64,000 nt of DNA from Planctomycetota bacterium (lineage in GTDB: Bacteria > Planctomycetota > Phycisphaerae > Phycisphaerales > UBA1924): positions 1 through 64,000 of the forward strand of contig JAJRXR010000066.1 of NCBI GenBank assembly GCA_024276195.1. The letters are read 5' to 3'. Of the stretch, positions 1-10,670 are shown piece after piece (position 1 is the stretch's first letter; each line of letters begins with the position of its first letter). Position numbers and translations under genes: made by a program. The notes under the pieces were generated by a model that had not been told where the DNA came from, made no database searches, and saw nothing but the letters and a program-made list of their open reading frames with translations.

Positions 1-563
1 CGGGCGATTCGCTGGCCAAGATCACCCGCGCCCGCGAGCTGGGCGTCCACTGGAAGCTCATCCAGCGCATCAACGGCATCGACCGCCCCGAGCGCATCCG
101 CACCGGGCAGCGCCTCAAGCTCGTGCGCGGCCCCTTCCACGCGGTCGTCCACAAGGGCGAGTACCGCGTGGACATCTACCAAGGCCCGCCCGACGAGCCC
201 GAGCGCTGGGTCTTTATCACCTCGCGCCCGGTCGGGCTGGGGCTGGATGATTCGACGCCGGTCGGGCGGTTTGTGGTGCGCCAGAACGCCAAGCTGGAGA
301 ACCCGGCGTGGGTCAACCCGCGCGACCCGAGCGATCGGTACGGACGCAACGACCCGGACAACCCGATCGGCGAGTTCTGGATCGGGCTCGACGGGCTCGG
401 GGATGACGCCGTGTACGTCGGCTACGGCCTGCACGGCACGATCGAGCCCGACTCGGTCGGGCGCCAGGAATCGATGGGGTGCGTGCGCATGTACGACGAC
501 GACATCGCGCTGCTGTACGAGCTGCTCGAAGAGGGCGCGAGCATCGTCGAGATCGTGCCGTAA
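1..563 (+). CDS. LysM / L,D-transpeptidase (YkuD) protein, 5' partial
   Basis: Cross-links or anchors peptidoglycan: YkuD-fold L,D-transpeptidases use a cysteine to form 3-3 links or attach proteins in the periplasm. The reading frame is already open at base 3, so the start lies outside the window. The first ~40 residues are a LysM carbohydrate-binding repeat (GDSLAKITRARELGV...QRINGID...GQRLKLV). The catalytic domain follows and ends with the family signature: HGT, then SMGCVRM about 13 residues later, giving the His and Cys of the active site. The stop is TAA at 561-563. A convergent membrane-protein gene ends 4 bases downstream. The LysM-YkuD order is common in planctomycetes and other Gram-negative-type bacteria. 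The family call is secure; the exact reaction (cross-linking or lipoprotein attachment) is not decided. Confidence 0.9.
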   Translation, partial: GDSLAKITRARELGVHWKLIQRINGIDRPERIRTGQRLKLVRGPFHAVVHKGEYRVDIYQGPPDEPERWVFITSRPVGLGLDDSTPVGRFVVRQNAKLENPAWVNPRDPSDRYGRNDPDNPIGEFWIGLDGLGDDAVYVGYGLHGTIEPDSVGRQESMGCVRMYDDDIALLYELLEEGASIVEIVP

Positions 564-567
564 GGAT

Positions 568-1587
568 TCAGCCCGTGAGTTCGCGCTCGGGCAGGGGCGG
601 GGTTGGTTCGTCCGTCCGGGCCGCTTGGAAGAGCTTGCAAACAAACTCGCGCCGGCGCGGGATGAGCCCGAGGCTGATGTGCTCCGGGCGGCGATCGGGC
701 GCCCGGGTCTTGTTGTACGGCCACGCCTTGGACCTGACCATCTCGGGCTCGTGCTCGCCTTCGAACGGGCGTTCGGGTTCGAGCGCGGCCGCCCAGACGC
801 CGAGGTGGACGCACAGGCCCACGCGGCGCAGGTCGTAGGTGCGGACCCTGGGCTTGGAGCGTCCCATGAATGGGTACGCGAAGATATCTAGACGCCCGGG
901 CGAGAGGCGGAAGTAGGTTGGCAAGGCGAGTTCGGTAAGGACCAGCGCAGCGGCGACCCCTGCGAAGAGGATGCCCGACAGCCCCATCGAGAGCCCGCTG
1001 CTGGCCCACGCGCTGAGCGAGGGGACGGTGAGCATGATCGCGACCGTAATTGCGCCAAAGACCAGGAGCGTGCAGGCCAGCATGGTGAGCGCGTAGGCGC
1101 CCCCTCGCTTTGCGCCGAACCAGGCGCGGACGATGATCGGTTCGAACCCGCAGGCGCGAGACTCAAGCTCGGTCTCGTCCGGATCCGGCTCGTCGGAGAT
1201 GCTCCGAGCGAACCAGGCCTGGCGCCCCTTGATCTCGCGCTGTTTGGGGACCACGAGACGCAAGCGGTACCGGGTGTCGGTGCCCGTCGCGAACGCCGAC
1301 CCGAGCGAGTGGTCGGGCTTTCTCAGGGGCTGGTACCGGGCGACGAGCAACGTGCCGACCAGCACCCCGACCGGGAGAATCGCGAAACGCCCCCAGCTCG
1401 GAAGTGGCGCGAACGAGCCGAGTACGACATAGACAACCGACATCAACCCGACAGCCACCAGAGGCCCCATCACGATGAGCAGAGATCCGGGGCTGAAGAT
1501 TTTGGCGCCGGCGAACTCACCCCCGGAGCGGTCCGAGATCGACACCAATCGACGGAAATCATGGGCTGGGCTGGAGCCATCATTCAT
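568..1587 (-). CDS. hypothetical multi-pass membrane protein
   Basis: I do not recognise a named family. The chosen start is the ATG at 1587, giving 339 residues (MNDGSSPAH...); the frame stays open further upstream but that part is Pro/Arg-rich and looks non-coding. Two pairs of hydrophobic segments are visible: one near residues 32-75 (LLIVMGPLVAVGLMSVVYVV and FAILPVGVLVGTLLVA) and one near 165-220 (LTMLACTLLVFGAITVAIML and GILFAGVAAALVLTELALP). A charged loop separates them and a basic, probably cytoplasmic, tail follows. No catalytic motif is visible. It is divergent from gyrB with about 220 bases between the starts, and its stop lies 4 bases from the transpeptidase stop on the other strand. 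Confidence 0.65.
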   Translation of the reverse strand: MNDGSSPAHDFRRLVSISDRSGGEFAGAKIFSPGSLLIVMGPLVAVGLMSVVYVVLGSFAPLPSWGRFAILPVGVLVGTLLVARYQPLRKPDHSLGSAFATGTDTRYRLRLVVPKQREIKGRQAWFARSISDEPDPDETELESRACGFEPIIVRAWFGAKRGGAYALTMLACTLLVFGAITVAIMLTVPSLSAWASSGLSMGLSGILFAGVAAALVLTELALPTYFRLSPGRLDIFAYPFMGRSKPRVRTYDLRRVGLCVHLGVWAAALEPERPFEGEHEPEMVRSKAWPYNKTRAPDRRPEHISLGLIPRRREFVCKLFQAARTDEPTPPLPERELTG

Positions 1588-1643
1588 GCGTCCCAACCCT
1601 AGCGAATGCGGGAGCGTCAGAGGGCGTTCAGGGGGTGAAATGA

Positions 1644-4457
<2,814 letters not shown>

Positions 4458-4773
4458 GCGTTCGATTCTGAAGCGTGCCGCTGACCCGTCCTCGGGTCAG
4501 TGCCGATGCAGGGGTGGCGTGCAGGCAGCGCTAGCCTTCTGCACGATTGGCGCTCGATCGTGGAGAAGCCGCAGCGGCGTCTCCACGCCACCCGCCCGCA
4601 GGTCGGGTCTGATCTCGGACGCTGGCCGCAGGGTTGTTCGACCTGTGCCGGTCAGGGGGAGGCTCCCGGGATGGCGCCTCCGAACGGGTGGGCTCCAGCG
4701 CAATATTGGTCGGTAGAAAGCCGATTCTCTGGGAGCGGAACCGCGCCGAGCGGGACGCCGGAGGACGGCATCG
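4458..4773. other. intergenic region, gyrB to PilZ-receiver gene
   Basis: A 316-base gap with no credible gene. It holds a short perfect hairpin just after the gyrB stop (4481-4500). The remainder is GC-rich, has no further repeat I can see, and presumably carries the promoter of the PilZ-receiver gene; I cannot point to convincing -35/-10 boxes. Confidence 0.6.
4481..4500 (+). terminator. hairpin after gyrB, possible terminator
   Basis: CTGACCCG and CGGGTCAG form a perfect 8-bp stem around the loop TCCT, beginning 24 bases after the gyrB stop. No T-run follows, so it is not a classical rho-independent terminator; it could end or stabilise the gyrB transcript. Confidence 0.45.
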
Positions 4774-5979
4774 ATGAGCGATTCAAACGCGGGCGGCGAC
4801 GGGGCGATGAACACCATCCGCGCGGGGCGGTACGAGCTCAACCGTCTGCTCGACGCGATGGACGCCAAGAACGCCAAGAACACGGTCGATCGCGAGTTCG
4901 TCCGCTGGGGCTACCGCCAGCAATCCGTCACTATCGAGCTGCGCCACCCCGGGGGCACGGTGGTGCGCCTGCCCGTGGCGACACGCAACCTCTCCAACAG
5001 CGGGATGGCGGTTCTGCACAGCGCCTTTGTCCACCCGGGCTCGAGCTGCGCCGTCGAGCTCGAGCACCAGACCATGGGCACGGTCGAGGTCGAGGGCGAA
5101 GTGACCAGGTGCCAGCACATCGGGGGCACGGTTCACGAGATCGGGATCCGGTTCCACCACCAGATCGACACGCGCGAGTACATGAGCCTGGACCTGCTCT
5201 CCGAGGCGTTCTGCCTGGAGAAGGTTTCGCCGGACAAGCTCCAGGGCACGATCGTGTACATCGATGATTGCGAGCTGGACCTCAAGCTCGTTGACAAGCT
5301 GCTCGAACCGTCGTTCATGTCTGTGCAATCGACCACGGACCCGGACAAGGGCGTCGAGCTCGCCCAGCGCGGGTGCGACCTGGTGATGTGCGACCTGCAC
5401 ATGGGAGAGACCAGCGGCGTGGACCTGATCGCGCGCCTGCGCGAGGCTGGCGTCCGGGCGCCGGTGCTTATGGTGACGGCGGACACGAGCCAGCACGCCA
5501 AGGACCAGCTCCGCTCGGGCGGGGCCGACGCGCTGGTCTCCAAGCCGCTCACGCACGAGAAGCTGTTGCGGGCGATCGCGGAGTTCATGATCGGTGGCTC
5601 CGATGCCGGGCCGCTGATGTCCACCCTCCGCCCGGAAGACCCTTCCTCCGGACTCATCGCGGGGTTCATCGAGGACATGAGCGTTCAGATCATCGCGGTT
5701 GAGACGACGATCCGTGAGGACAACTCGGAAGGGTGCCGCCAGATTTGCATGAAACTGGCGGCGTCGGCCCCGCCGCTCGGGTTCGATCCGATCGGCGCGA
5801 TCGCCTCACGCATACTTGAACAACTGGGCAAGGGCGTGGGGCTGAGCTATGTGCTCAGCGACCTCCAGGCGCTGATCAAGACATGCCGGCGGGCGCGGGT
5901 GATGGCGCCCGCCAGCACCGATCCAGCGCCCGAGACCGAACCTGACTCCGATACCGAGACCAAGGCCGACGCCGCCTGA
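4774..5979 (+). CDS. PilZ domain - receiver domain protein with degenerate HPt-like tail
   Basis: A predicted signalling protein joining c-di-GMP sensing to a phosphorelay, 401 residues. The PilZ domain (~42-135) has both ligand motifs: R44-WGY-R48 (RxxxR) and N72-L-S-N-S-G77 ([D/N]xSxxG). The receiver domain (~158-275) is complete, with acidic pair D164/D165, phospho-acceptor D207 in VMCDLHM, T236 in VLMVTAD and K257 in VSKPLT. The tail (~297-375) matches the HPt helix pattern, with LAASAPPLG (328-336) like HxLKGSAxxLG, but the phospho-histidine position holds Met326. The last ~25 residues are an acidic/Pro linker. There is no DNA-binding output domain, so it probably acts through protein contacts. 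No partner histidine kinase is nearby. The PilZ and receiver calls are firm; the HPt-like call is inference. Confidence 0.88.
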   Translation: MSDSNAGGDGAMNTIRAGRYELNRLLDAMDAKNAKNTVDREFVRWGYRQQSVTIELRHPGGTVVRLPVATRNLSNSGMAVLHSAFVHPGSSCAVELEHQTMGTVEVEGEVTRCQHIGGTVHEIGIRFHHQIDTREYMSLDLLSEAFCLEKVSPDKLQGTIVYIDDCELDLKLVDKLLEPSFMSVQSTTDPDKGVELAQRGCDLVMCDLHMGETSGVDLIARLREAGVRAPVLMVTADTSQHAKDQLRSGGADALVSKPLTHEKLLRAIAEFMIGGSDAGPLMSTLRPEDPSSGLIAGFIEDMSVQIIAVETTIREDNSEGCRQICMKLAASAPPLGFDPIGAIASRILEQLGKGVGLSYVLSDLQALIKTCRRARVMAPASTDPAPETEPDSDTETKADAA

Positions 5980-6019
5980 GCGGCTTGCATCCGCACGCGC
6001 CCTGCCCCACCATGCACGC

Positions 6020-6868
6020 ATGGGTCTTGCCCGGCGCCTCGAAGCCATCCTGGATCAGCGTGTGCTCTCGCTCACCCCGCTCAGCGGCGGGAGCATTGGT
6101 GATGTCCGGCGCGCGGATCTGGGCGATGGATCGAGCGTCGCGGTCAAGGCGGCGCCGACGGACCGGGGCACGCTAGATATCGAGGCGTACATGCTCCGCC
6201 TGCTCAAAGAGCGGACCAGCGCCCCGATCCCACGGGTGATCCATGACGAGCCCGACCTGCTCGTCATGGAGCACATCCCCAACGACGGCGGCGCCTCCGA
6301 CGCGGGCCTGACGCGCCTTGGAGACGTGCTCGCTTCGATGCACTCAATCACCAGCGACCGCTTCGGGCTCGAACGCGACACGCTCATCGGCCCCCTGCAC
6401 CAGCCCAACCCCTGGACAGAATCCTGGCCCGAGTTTTTCGGGCGATGGAGGCTCCAGGCGATGGGCAGGGCGGCGCGAGACGCGGGGCGCCTCGACACGA
6501 TCGACGTGCGCCGGGTGGACCGCCTCTGCGACCGGCTCGACACCCTCCTCGAACCCGCCCCCACGCCCTCGCTCGTCCACGGCGACCTCTGGTCGGGCAA
6601 CGTGCTCTGGAACCGGGGCCACCTGGCGGGCCTGATCGACCCGGCGTGCTATTTCGGGGTTGATGAGGTCGATCTGGCGATGATGGACCTGTTCGGCGGG
6701 TTCGGCGAAGCGTTCTGGGATCGGTACAACAAGGTCCGGGGCATCCGCGAGGGGTTCTGGGAGCAGCGGATGGCGATCTACCAGCTGTACCCGCTGCTGG
6801 TGCATGTCAGGGTGTTCGGGGGCGGGTACCTCGGGCAGGCCCGGGCGGTGCTGGATCGGTATGCGTGA
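6020..6868 (+). CDS. fructosamine kinase family protein
   Basis: Protein-kinase-fold small-molecule kinase of the fructosamine-3-kinase/ketosamine-kinase family, which phosphorylates sugar adducts on amines so that they decompose (protein deglycation). Of 282 residues, the glycine-containing N-lobe LSGGSIGDVRRA, the ATP-binding Lys in VAVKAA, VMEHIP at the hinge, the catalytic loop HGDLWSGNVLW and IDPACYFG (the Asp that binds Mg) are all visible, followed by the family-typical DLAMMDLFGGF helix. The length is that of the bacterial family (~290). The ATG at 6020 is preferred; a nearby ATG at 6012 is out of frame. It lies 40 bases after the PilZ-receiver gene on the same strand. Confidence 0.88.
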   Translation: MGLARRLEAILDQRVLSLTPLSGGSIGDVRRADLGDGSSVAVKAAPTDRGTLDIEAYMLRLLKERTSAPIPRVIHDEPDLLVMEHIPNDGGASDAGLTRLGDVLASMHSITSDRFGLERDTLIGPLHQPNPWTESWPEFFGRWRLQAMGRAARDAGRLDTIDVRRVDRLCDRLDTLLEPAPTPSLVHGDLWSGNVLWNRGHLAGLIDPACYFGVDEVDLAMMDLFGGFGEAFWDRYNKVRGIREGFWEQRMAIYQLYPLLVHVRVFGGGYLGQARAVLDRYA

Positions 6869-6927
6869 GAGCCCAACGCACGCCGCCCGGCCCCCTGACT
6901 GAGTTCGGGGGGACCGGGCGGGCTAAG

Positions 6928-7002
6928 GGTGGCCAACGGGACTCGAACCCGCGACCTTCGGGATCACAACCCGATGCTCTAACCAACTGAGCTATGACCA
7001 CC
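6928..7002 (-). tRNA. tRNA-His (anticodon GTG)
   Basis: Read on the minus strand: acceptor stem GTGGTCA pairing with TGGCCAC, D-arm AGCTCAGTTGGTTAGAGC, anticodon stem TCGGG/CCCGA around loop TTGTGAT (anticodon GTG) and T-arm with GGTTCGAGTC. A G lies immediately before the acceptor stem (position 7002) opposite discriminator C at 6928, which is the G-1:C73 pair that identifies tRNA-His. The 3' CCA is not encoded, so a CCA-adding enzyme is needed. Confidence 0.96.
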
Positions 7003-7060
7003 ATTTGTGGGCAGCCCCGGTAGGCCCGGGGGCGCCTTGGCAGCTACGGTACGGGGGCGA

Positions 7061-7078
7061 GCGTTGACCAGTCAACGC
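7061..7078. promoter_or_regulatory. perfect 8-bp inverted repeat upstream of pckA and tRNA-His
   Basis: GCGTTGAC-CA-GTCAACGC is a perfect palindrome with a 2-base centre in the 177-base gap between the divergent tRNA-His and pckA genes. Its size and symmetry suit a dimeric regulator. The embedded TTGAC could also be part of a -35 box on either strand; I see no convincing -10 partner. Function is inferred from symmetry and place only. Confidence 0.4.
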
Positions 7079-7179
7079 CTGGCCCGGTGACATTCAGCAG
7101 GCAAGGCCGCCCGGGGGCGGCGTCCGGGGGTCTCGCCCCACGGGCTCGGGTTTATTTGTCCCGTCAGGAGAGCGTAAAG

Positions 7180-8775
7180 ATGCCCACCGCAAGTGCACAC
7201 CAGATCGATCTCGCGCCCAGCCGGGCGCTGACCAACCTGTCCGCCCCGGAGCTGATCGAGCGGGCGTTGGCGCGGGGCGAGGGCGTCTTCGCCGACAACG
7301 GCGCGCTCGTCGTGATGACGGGCGATCGCACGGGTCGGTCGCCGACGGACAAGTGGCTCGAAGACACGCCGGCGATCCACGACAACATCTGGTGGGGCAA
7401 GACGAACCAGCCCATCACGCCCGATCAGTTCGACATCGCCCAGCGCATCGCTACCGAATACATGAACTCGCTCGATGAGGTGTTCGTGTTCGACGGCTTC
7501 GCGGGCGCCGACGTGAATCACCGCCTGGGTGTGCGCGTTGTGACGCAGCTCGCGTGGCACGCGCTGTTCGCCGAGACGCTGTTCATCAAGCCGGGCAGCG
7601 CGTCGGACGCGGGCGACGGGTCGTGGAGCCAGGACTGGACCGTGATCAACGCGGGGTGTCACTCGCTGACCGAGGCGCAGCAGAAGGAGCTGGGCCTGGA
7701 CAGCCCGATCCTCATCGCCCAGAGCCTCGAGAAGAAAACCGTCGTCATCTTCGGCACCCAGTACGCCGGCGAGATGAAAAAGGGCATCTTCTACGCGATG
7801 AACTACGACATGCCCGACCAGGGCGTGTTCCCGATGCACTGCAGCGCCAACATCGCCATCGACGACCCCTCCAACGTCGCCCTGTTCTTCGGCCTCTCGG
7901 GCACCGGCAAAACCACGCTCAGCGCCGACCCGCACCGCTCGCTCATCGGCGACGACGAGCACGGCTGGGGGCCGGGCGGCGTGTTCAACTTCGAGGGCGG
8001 GTGCTACGCCAAGTGCATCAACCTCACCCGTGAGGGTGAGCCGCAGATCTGGGACGCGATGCGGTTCGGATCGGTGCTCGAGAACGTCGTCATGGACAAG
8101 AAAACGCGGAGCGTGGACTTCGCCGACGTCAGCGTCACGCAGAACACGCGCGTCACCTACCCGGTCGATTTCATCCCGGGCGCGACCATCCCGAGCGTCT
8201 GCACGCACCCCAAGAGTGTGATCTTCCTGACCGCCGACGCCTTTGGTGTTGTCCCGCCCGTCTCACGCCTCACGCCCGAGCAGGCGATGTACTACTTCAT
8301 CAACGGGTACACGTCCAAGCTGGCCGGCACCGAGGCGGGCGTGACGGAGCCCATCCCCAACTTCAGCCCGTGCTTCGGCGGCCCCTTCATGCCCCGGAGC
8401 CCCGCCGCCTACGCCCAGATGCTCGCTGACCGGATCAAGCAGCACAACTCCAGCGTCTGGCTGCTCAACACCGGCTGGACCGGCGGGCCTTACGGCACGG
8501 GCGCCCGCTTCAAGCTGGCCTACACCCGCGCGATGGTGACGGCCATCCTCGACGGCTCGCTCAACAACGGCTCGTTCGAGAGCGAGCCCTTCTTCGGACT
8601 CAGCGTCCCGACCAGCGTGCCGGGCGTTCCGAGCGAGGTGCTGCGCCCCGAGAACACCTGGGCGGACAAGGGCGCGTACAAGGCCCAGGCGACCAAGCTG
8701 GCGCAGATGTTCCGCAAGAACGACCAGAAGTTCGAGATGGACGACGCGGTCCGGGCGTCTGGGCCGAAGGGGTAG
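7180..8775 (+). CDS. pckA: phosphoenolpyruvate carboxykinase (ATP)
   Basis: Catalyses oxaloacetate + ATP to phosphoenolpyruvate + ADP + CO2, the committing step of gluconeogenesis, in the cytoplasm. At 531 residues it matches the ATP-type enzyme (~540). Signatures are GLSGTGKTTLSAD (P-loop, near 236), GDDEHGWG (Mn/Mg-binding Asp), the NFEGGCYAK lid motif and the FxxGYTSK region (YFINGYTSKLAGTE). The start is taken as the ATG at 7180, which has CAGGAG about 10 bases upstream and begins the family-like SAHQIDLAPS. The frame extends to 7087 but that part is Gly/Arg-rich and overlaps the palindrome-containing gap. Upstream tRNA-His is divergent. Confidence 0.96.
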   Translation: MPTASAHQIDLAPSRALTNLSAPELIERALARGEGVFADNGALVVMTGDRTGRSPTDKWLEDTPAIHDNIWWGKTNQPITPDQFDIAQRIATEYMNSLDEVFVFDGFAGADVNHRLGVRVVTQLAWHALFAETLFIKPGSASDAGDGSWSQDWTVINAGCHSLTEAQQKELGLDSPILIAQSLEKKTVVIFGTQYAGEMKKGIFYAMNYDMPDQGVFPMHCSANIAIDDPSNVALFFGLSGTGKTTLSADPHRSLIGDDEHGWGPGGVFNFEGGCYAKCINLTREGEPQIWDAMRFGSVLENVVMDKKTRSVDFADVSVTQNTRVTYPVDFIPGATIPSVCTHPKSVIFLTADAFGVVPPVSRLTPEQAMYYFINGYTSKLAGTEAGVTEPIPNFSPCFGGPFMPRSPAAYAQMLADRIKQHNSSVWLLNTGWTGGPYGTGARFKLAYTRAMVTAILDGSLNNGSFESEPFFGLSVPTSVPGVPSEVLRPENTWADKGAYKAQATKLAQMFRKNDQKFEMDDAVRASGPKG

Positions 8776-8787
8776 GAGAATGTCGCC

Positions 8788-9246
8788 GTGGGTGCTTGGG
8801 GGATCGGAAATCTAGAGAACGACGACGCCCTTGATTGGCTTGGCGATCTTGATGACGGATATCGCCCTCGCTTCCTGAAGCGTCAGAACCCTCTACAGCC
8901 ATTCGAGAACCTTATCGCGAGAGTTGAAAGGATTGTGGCTGGCCGAGAGTACTTGGAATCCCCAGATTCCTGTATGTGTCTTGCAGCCGGAGAAGCGATC
9001 TGCGCATTCGGTGGCGCCCCGGGCGAGGAAACTGCAGAGCCCCTCCAAAGCTGGCTCGGGCGCGCGAGAAAGACCGATGCGCTCCCGGGGCTCGCATCCC
9101 GGTACGCCGCATGTATTGAGTTCATCAGGGATAATCAAGACAACTCAGAACTTCGTCAGCTTTGGGATGAGGCGGATTCACTCGAAGAATGGACGCCGAT
9201 CGTGAACGGGCTGATTCGACGCCTCAAGTCCATTGCTCAGAACTAA
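8788..9246 (+). CDS. DUF4259 domain protein
   Basis: Small protein of 152 residues starting MGAWGIGNLENDDALDWLGDL, the characteristic opening of the DUF4259 family, whose function is unknown. The start is a GTG at 8788 with GGAG about 9 bases upstream; an ATG at 8780 is in another frame. Base composition is clearly less GC-rich than its neighbours and third codon positions are less GC-biased, which suggests later acquisition. It sits 12 bases after pckA, and its TAA shares a base with an ATG (9246) that could be an alternative start of tpiA, so it is probably co-transcribed with both. Confidence 0.8.
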   Translation: MGAWGIGNLENDDALDWLGDLDDGYRPRFLKRQNPLQPFENLIARVERIVAGREYLESPDSCMCLAAGEAICAFGGAPGEETAEPLQSWLGRARKTDALPGLASRYAACIEFIRDNQDNSELRQLWDEADSLEEWTPIVNGLIRRLKSIAQN

Positions 9247-9263
9247 TGAGGAGATCCGTGCCT

Positions 9264-10028
9264 ATGTCCCGCACCCCCTCCGTCGGCGCCAACTGGAAGA
9301 TGAACCTCGACCGCGCCGGGGCCGAAGCGCTCGCGCGCGATGTCTGCGATCGCCTGGGCGATAGCCCGGGGGCTGAGGTCGCGGTGTTTGTTCCATTCCC
9401 GTATCTGCTCGAGGTCGGGCGCGTGATCCGCGAAACCGGCTCAGCGGTGCGCCTGGGGGCGCAGGATCTTTCCGAGCACGACAACGGCGCCTTCACCGGC
9501 GAGGTCTCCACCGCCATGCTCCTCGACTGCGGTGTCCAGACCGTCCTCGCCGGGCACTCTGAACGCAGGCACGTCATCGGCGAGTCCGACCAGCTCGTCG
9601 GCGCCAAAGCCCGCAAAGCACTCGACAGCGGGCTCGATGTCATCCTCTGCGTCGGCGAAACCCTCGAGCAGCGCCAAGCGGGCGAGACCAACGCGATCAA
9701 TGAGCGACAGATCCGAGCCGGGCTCGAGGGCGTCAGCCCGGGCGACATGGCCCGCGTGACGATCGCCTACGAGCCCGTCTGGGCGATCGGCACGGGCATG
9801 ACGGCTACGCCCGGCGACGCCCAGAACGCCCACGCCACCATCCGAGCCCTGCTCGCGTCCATGTTCTCCTCGGCACTCGCCCAGGAAACCCGGATCCAGT
9901 ACGGCGGGTCCGTCAAACCGGGCAACGCGGGCGAGCTGATGGCCCAGCCCGACATCGACGGCGGGCTCATCGGGGGCGCCTCGCTCAACGCCGACGATTT
10001 CCGGGCCATCGTCCGGGCCTGCCCATAG
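9264..10028 (+). CDS. tpiA: triosephosphate isomerase
   Basis: Interconverts dihydroxyacetone phosphate and glyceraldehyde 3-phosphate in glycolysis and gluconeogenesis; a cytoplasmic dimer. The 254 residues hold all active-site signatures: NWKMN near the N terminus (substrate Lys), AGHSERR (electrophile His), AYEPVWAIGTG (catalytic base Glu) and the phosphate-gripping YGGSVKPGN and GLIGGASL. The ATG at 9264 is preceded by GAGGAG at 9248-9253; in-frame ATG 9246 and GTG 9258 are alternatives. It follows the DUF4259 gene directly and precedes secG by about 125 bases, a gene order seen in many bacteria. Confidence 0.97.
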   Translation: MSRTPSVGANWKMNLDRAGAEALARDVCDRLGDSPGAEVAVFVPFPYLLEVGRVIRETGSAVRLGAQDLSEHDNGAFTGEVSTAMLLDCGVQTVLAGHSERRHVIGESDQLVGAKARKALDSGLDVILCVGETLEQRQAGETNAINERQIRAGLEGVSPGDMARVTIAYEPVWAIGTGMTATPGDAQNAHATIRALLASMFSSALAQETRIQYGGSVKPGNAGELMAQPDIDGGLIGGASLNADDFRAIVRACP

Positions 10029-10154
10029 ACAATGCCCGGGCGGCTTGCCCCCCGGAGGGGCCTACGATTGCCCTCGCGCTGCGGGGCGAACCCGCATTCC
10101 TGACCTGCCCGGGTGTGACCCGGAGTTGGACCTGACCCGCCGGAGATTCGACCG

Positions 10155-10604
10155 ATGGTGCTGACCCTGGGCATGGCGTCCTTGACACTGAACCTGCTGG
10201 TGGCTCTGTTTCTCGTCGTCTGTGTCGTGCTGATCCTGACGGTGCTGATCCAGCGCCCCCAGGGTGGCGGGCTCAGCGGCGCCTTCGGCGCTGGCGGGGG
10301 CGGCAGCGGCTCCGGACAGACCGCCTTCGGCGCCCGCACCGGCGACGCCCTCACCATGGCCACCATCGCGATGTTCATCATCTATCTCGGTGTCGCGGTC
10401 GCGCTGAACTTCGCCGTCCGCCCGAGCGATGCGCCCAGAGGCGGACCCGCCCTCATCGCACCCCCCGGATCGGTCGAGGTCGAGGGCGAGGGCGCTCCCG
10501 CAACCGAGAACGGCGCGGCGACCGAAAGCACGGGCAACGACGCCGAGACGCCCGCAGACGCCCCCGACGCCAGTTCCGAGACGGACCCCGACGGGGCGCC
10601 CTGA
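10155..10604 (+). CDS. secG: preprotein translocase subunit SecG
   Basis: Small inner-membrane subunit that assists SecYE/SecA protein export. The family layout is clear: first membrane segment (LNLLVALFLVVCVVLILTVL), the conserved loop IQRPQGGGLSGAFG...GSGQTAFG, then the second segment (MATIAMFIIYLGVAVALNF). After the usual SecG length there is an unusual ~55-residue Ala/Pro/Glu-rich tail with no predicted fold, giving 149 residues in total. The ATG at 10155 has CGGAG upstream. It lies between tpiA and yicC on the same strand. Confidence 0.93.
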   Translation: MVLTLGMASLTLNLLVALFLVVCVVLILTVLIQRPQGGGLSGAFGAGGGGSGSGQTAFGARTGDALTMATIAMFIIYLGVAVALNFAVRPSDAPRGGPALIAPPGSVEVEGEGAPATENGAATESTGNDAETPADAPDASSETDPDGAP

Positions 10605-10670
10605 GCGGGGCGTCTCTCCTGTAGACTTTGCTCTTGCCCGCGTGCTGCTCGCGGGACGAGGAGATCGCGT

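Noticed and set aside
6807-7004. A 65-residue open frame on the minus strand
   Set aside because: It covers tRNA-His and the end of the fructosamine-kinase gene and has no protein-like features.
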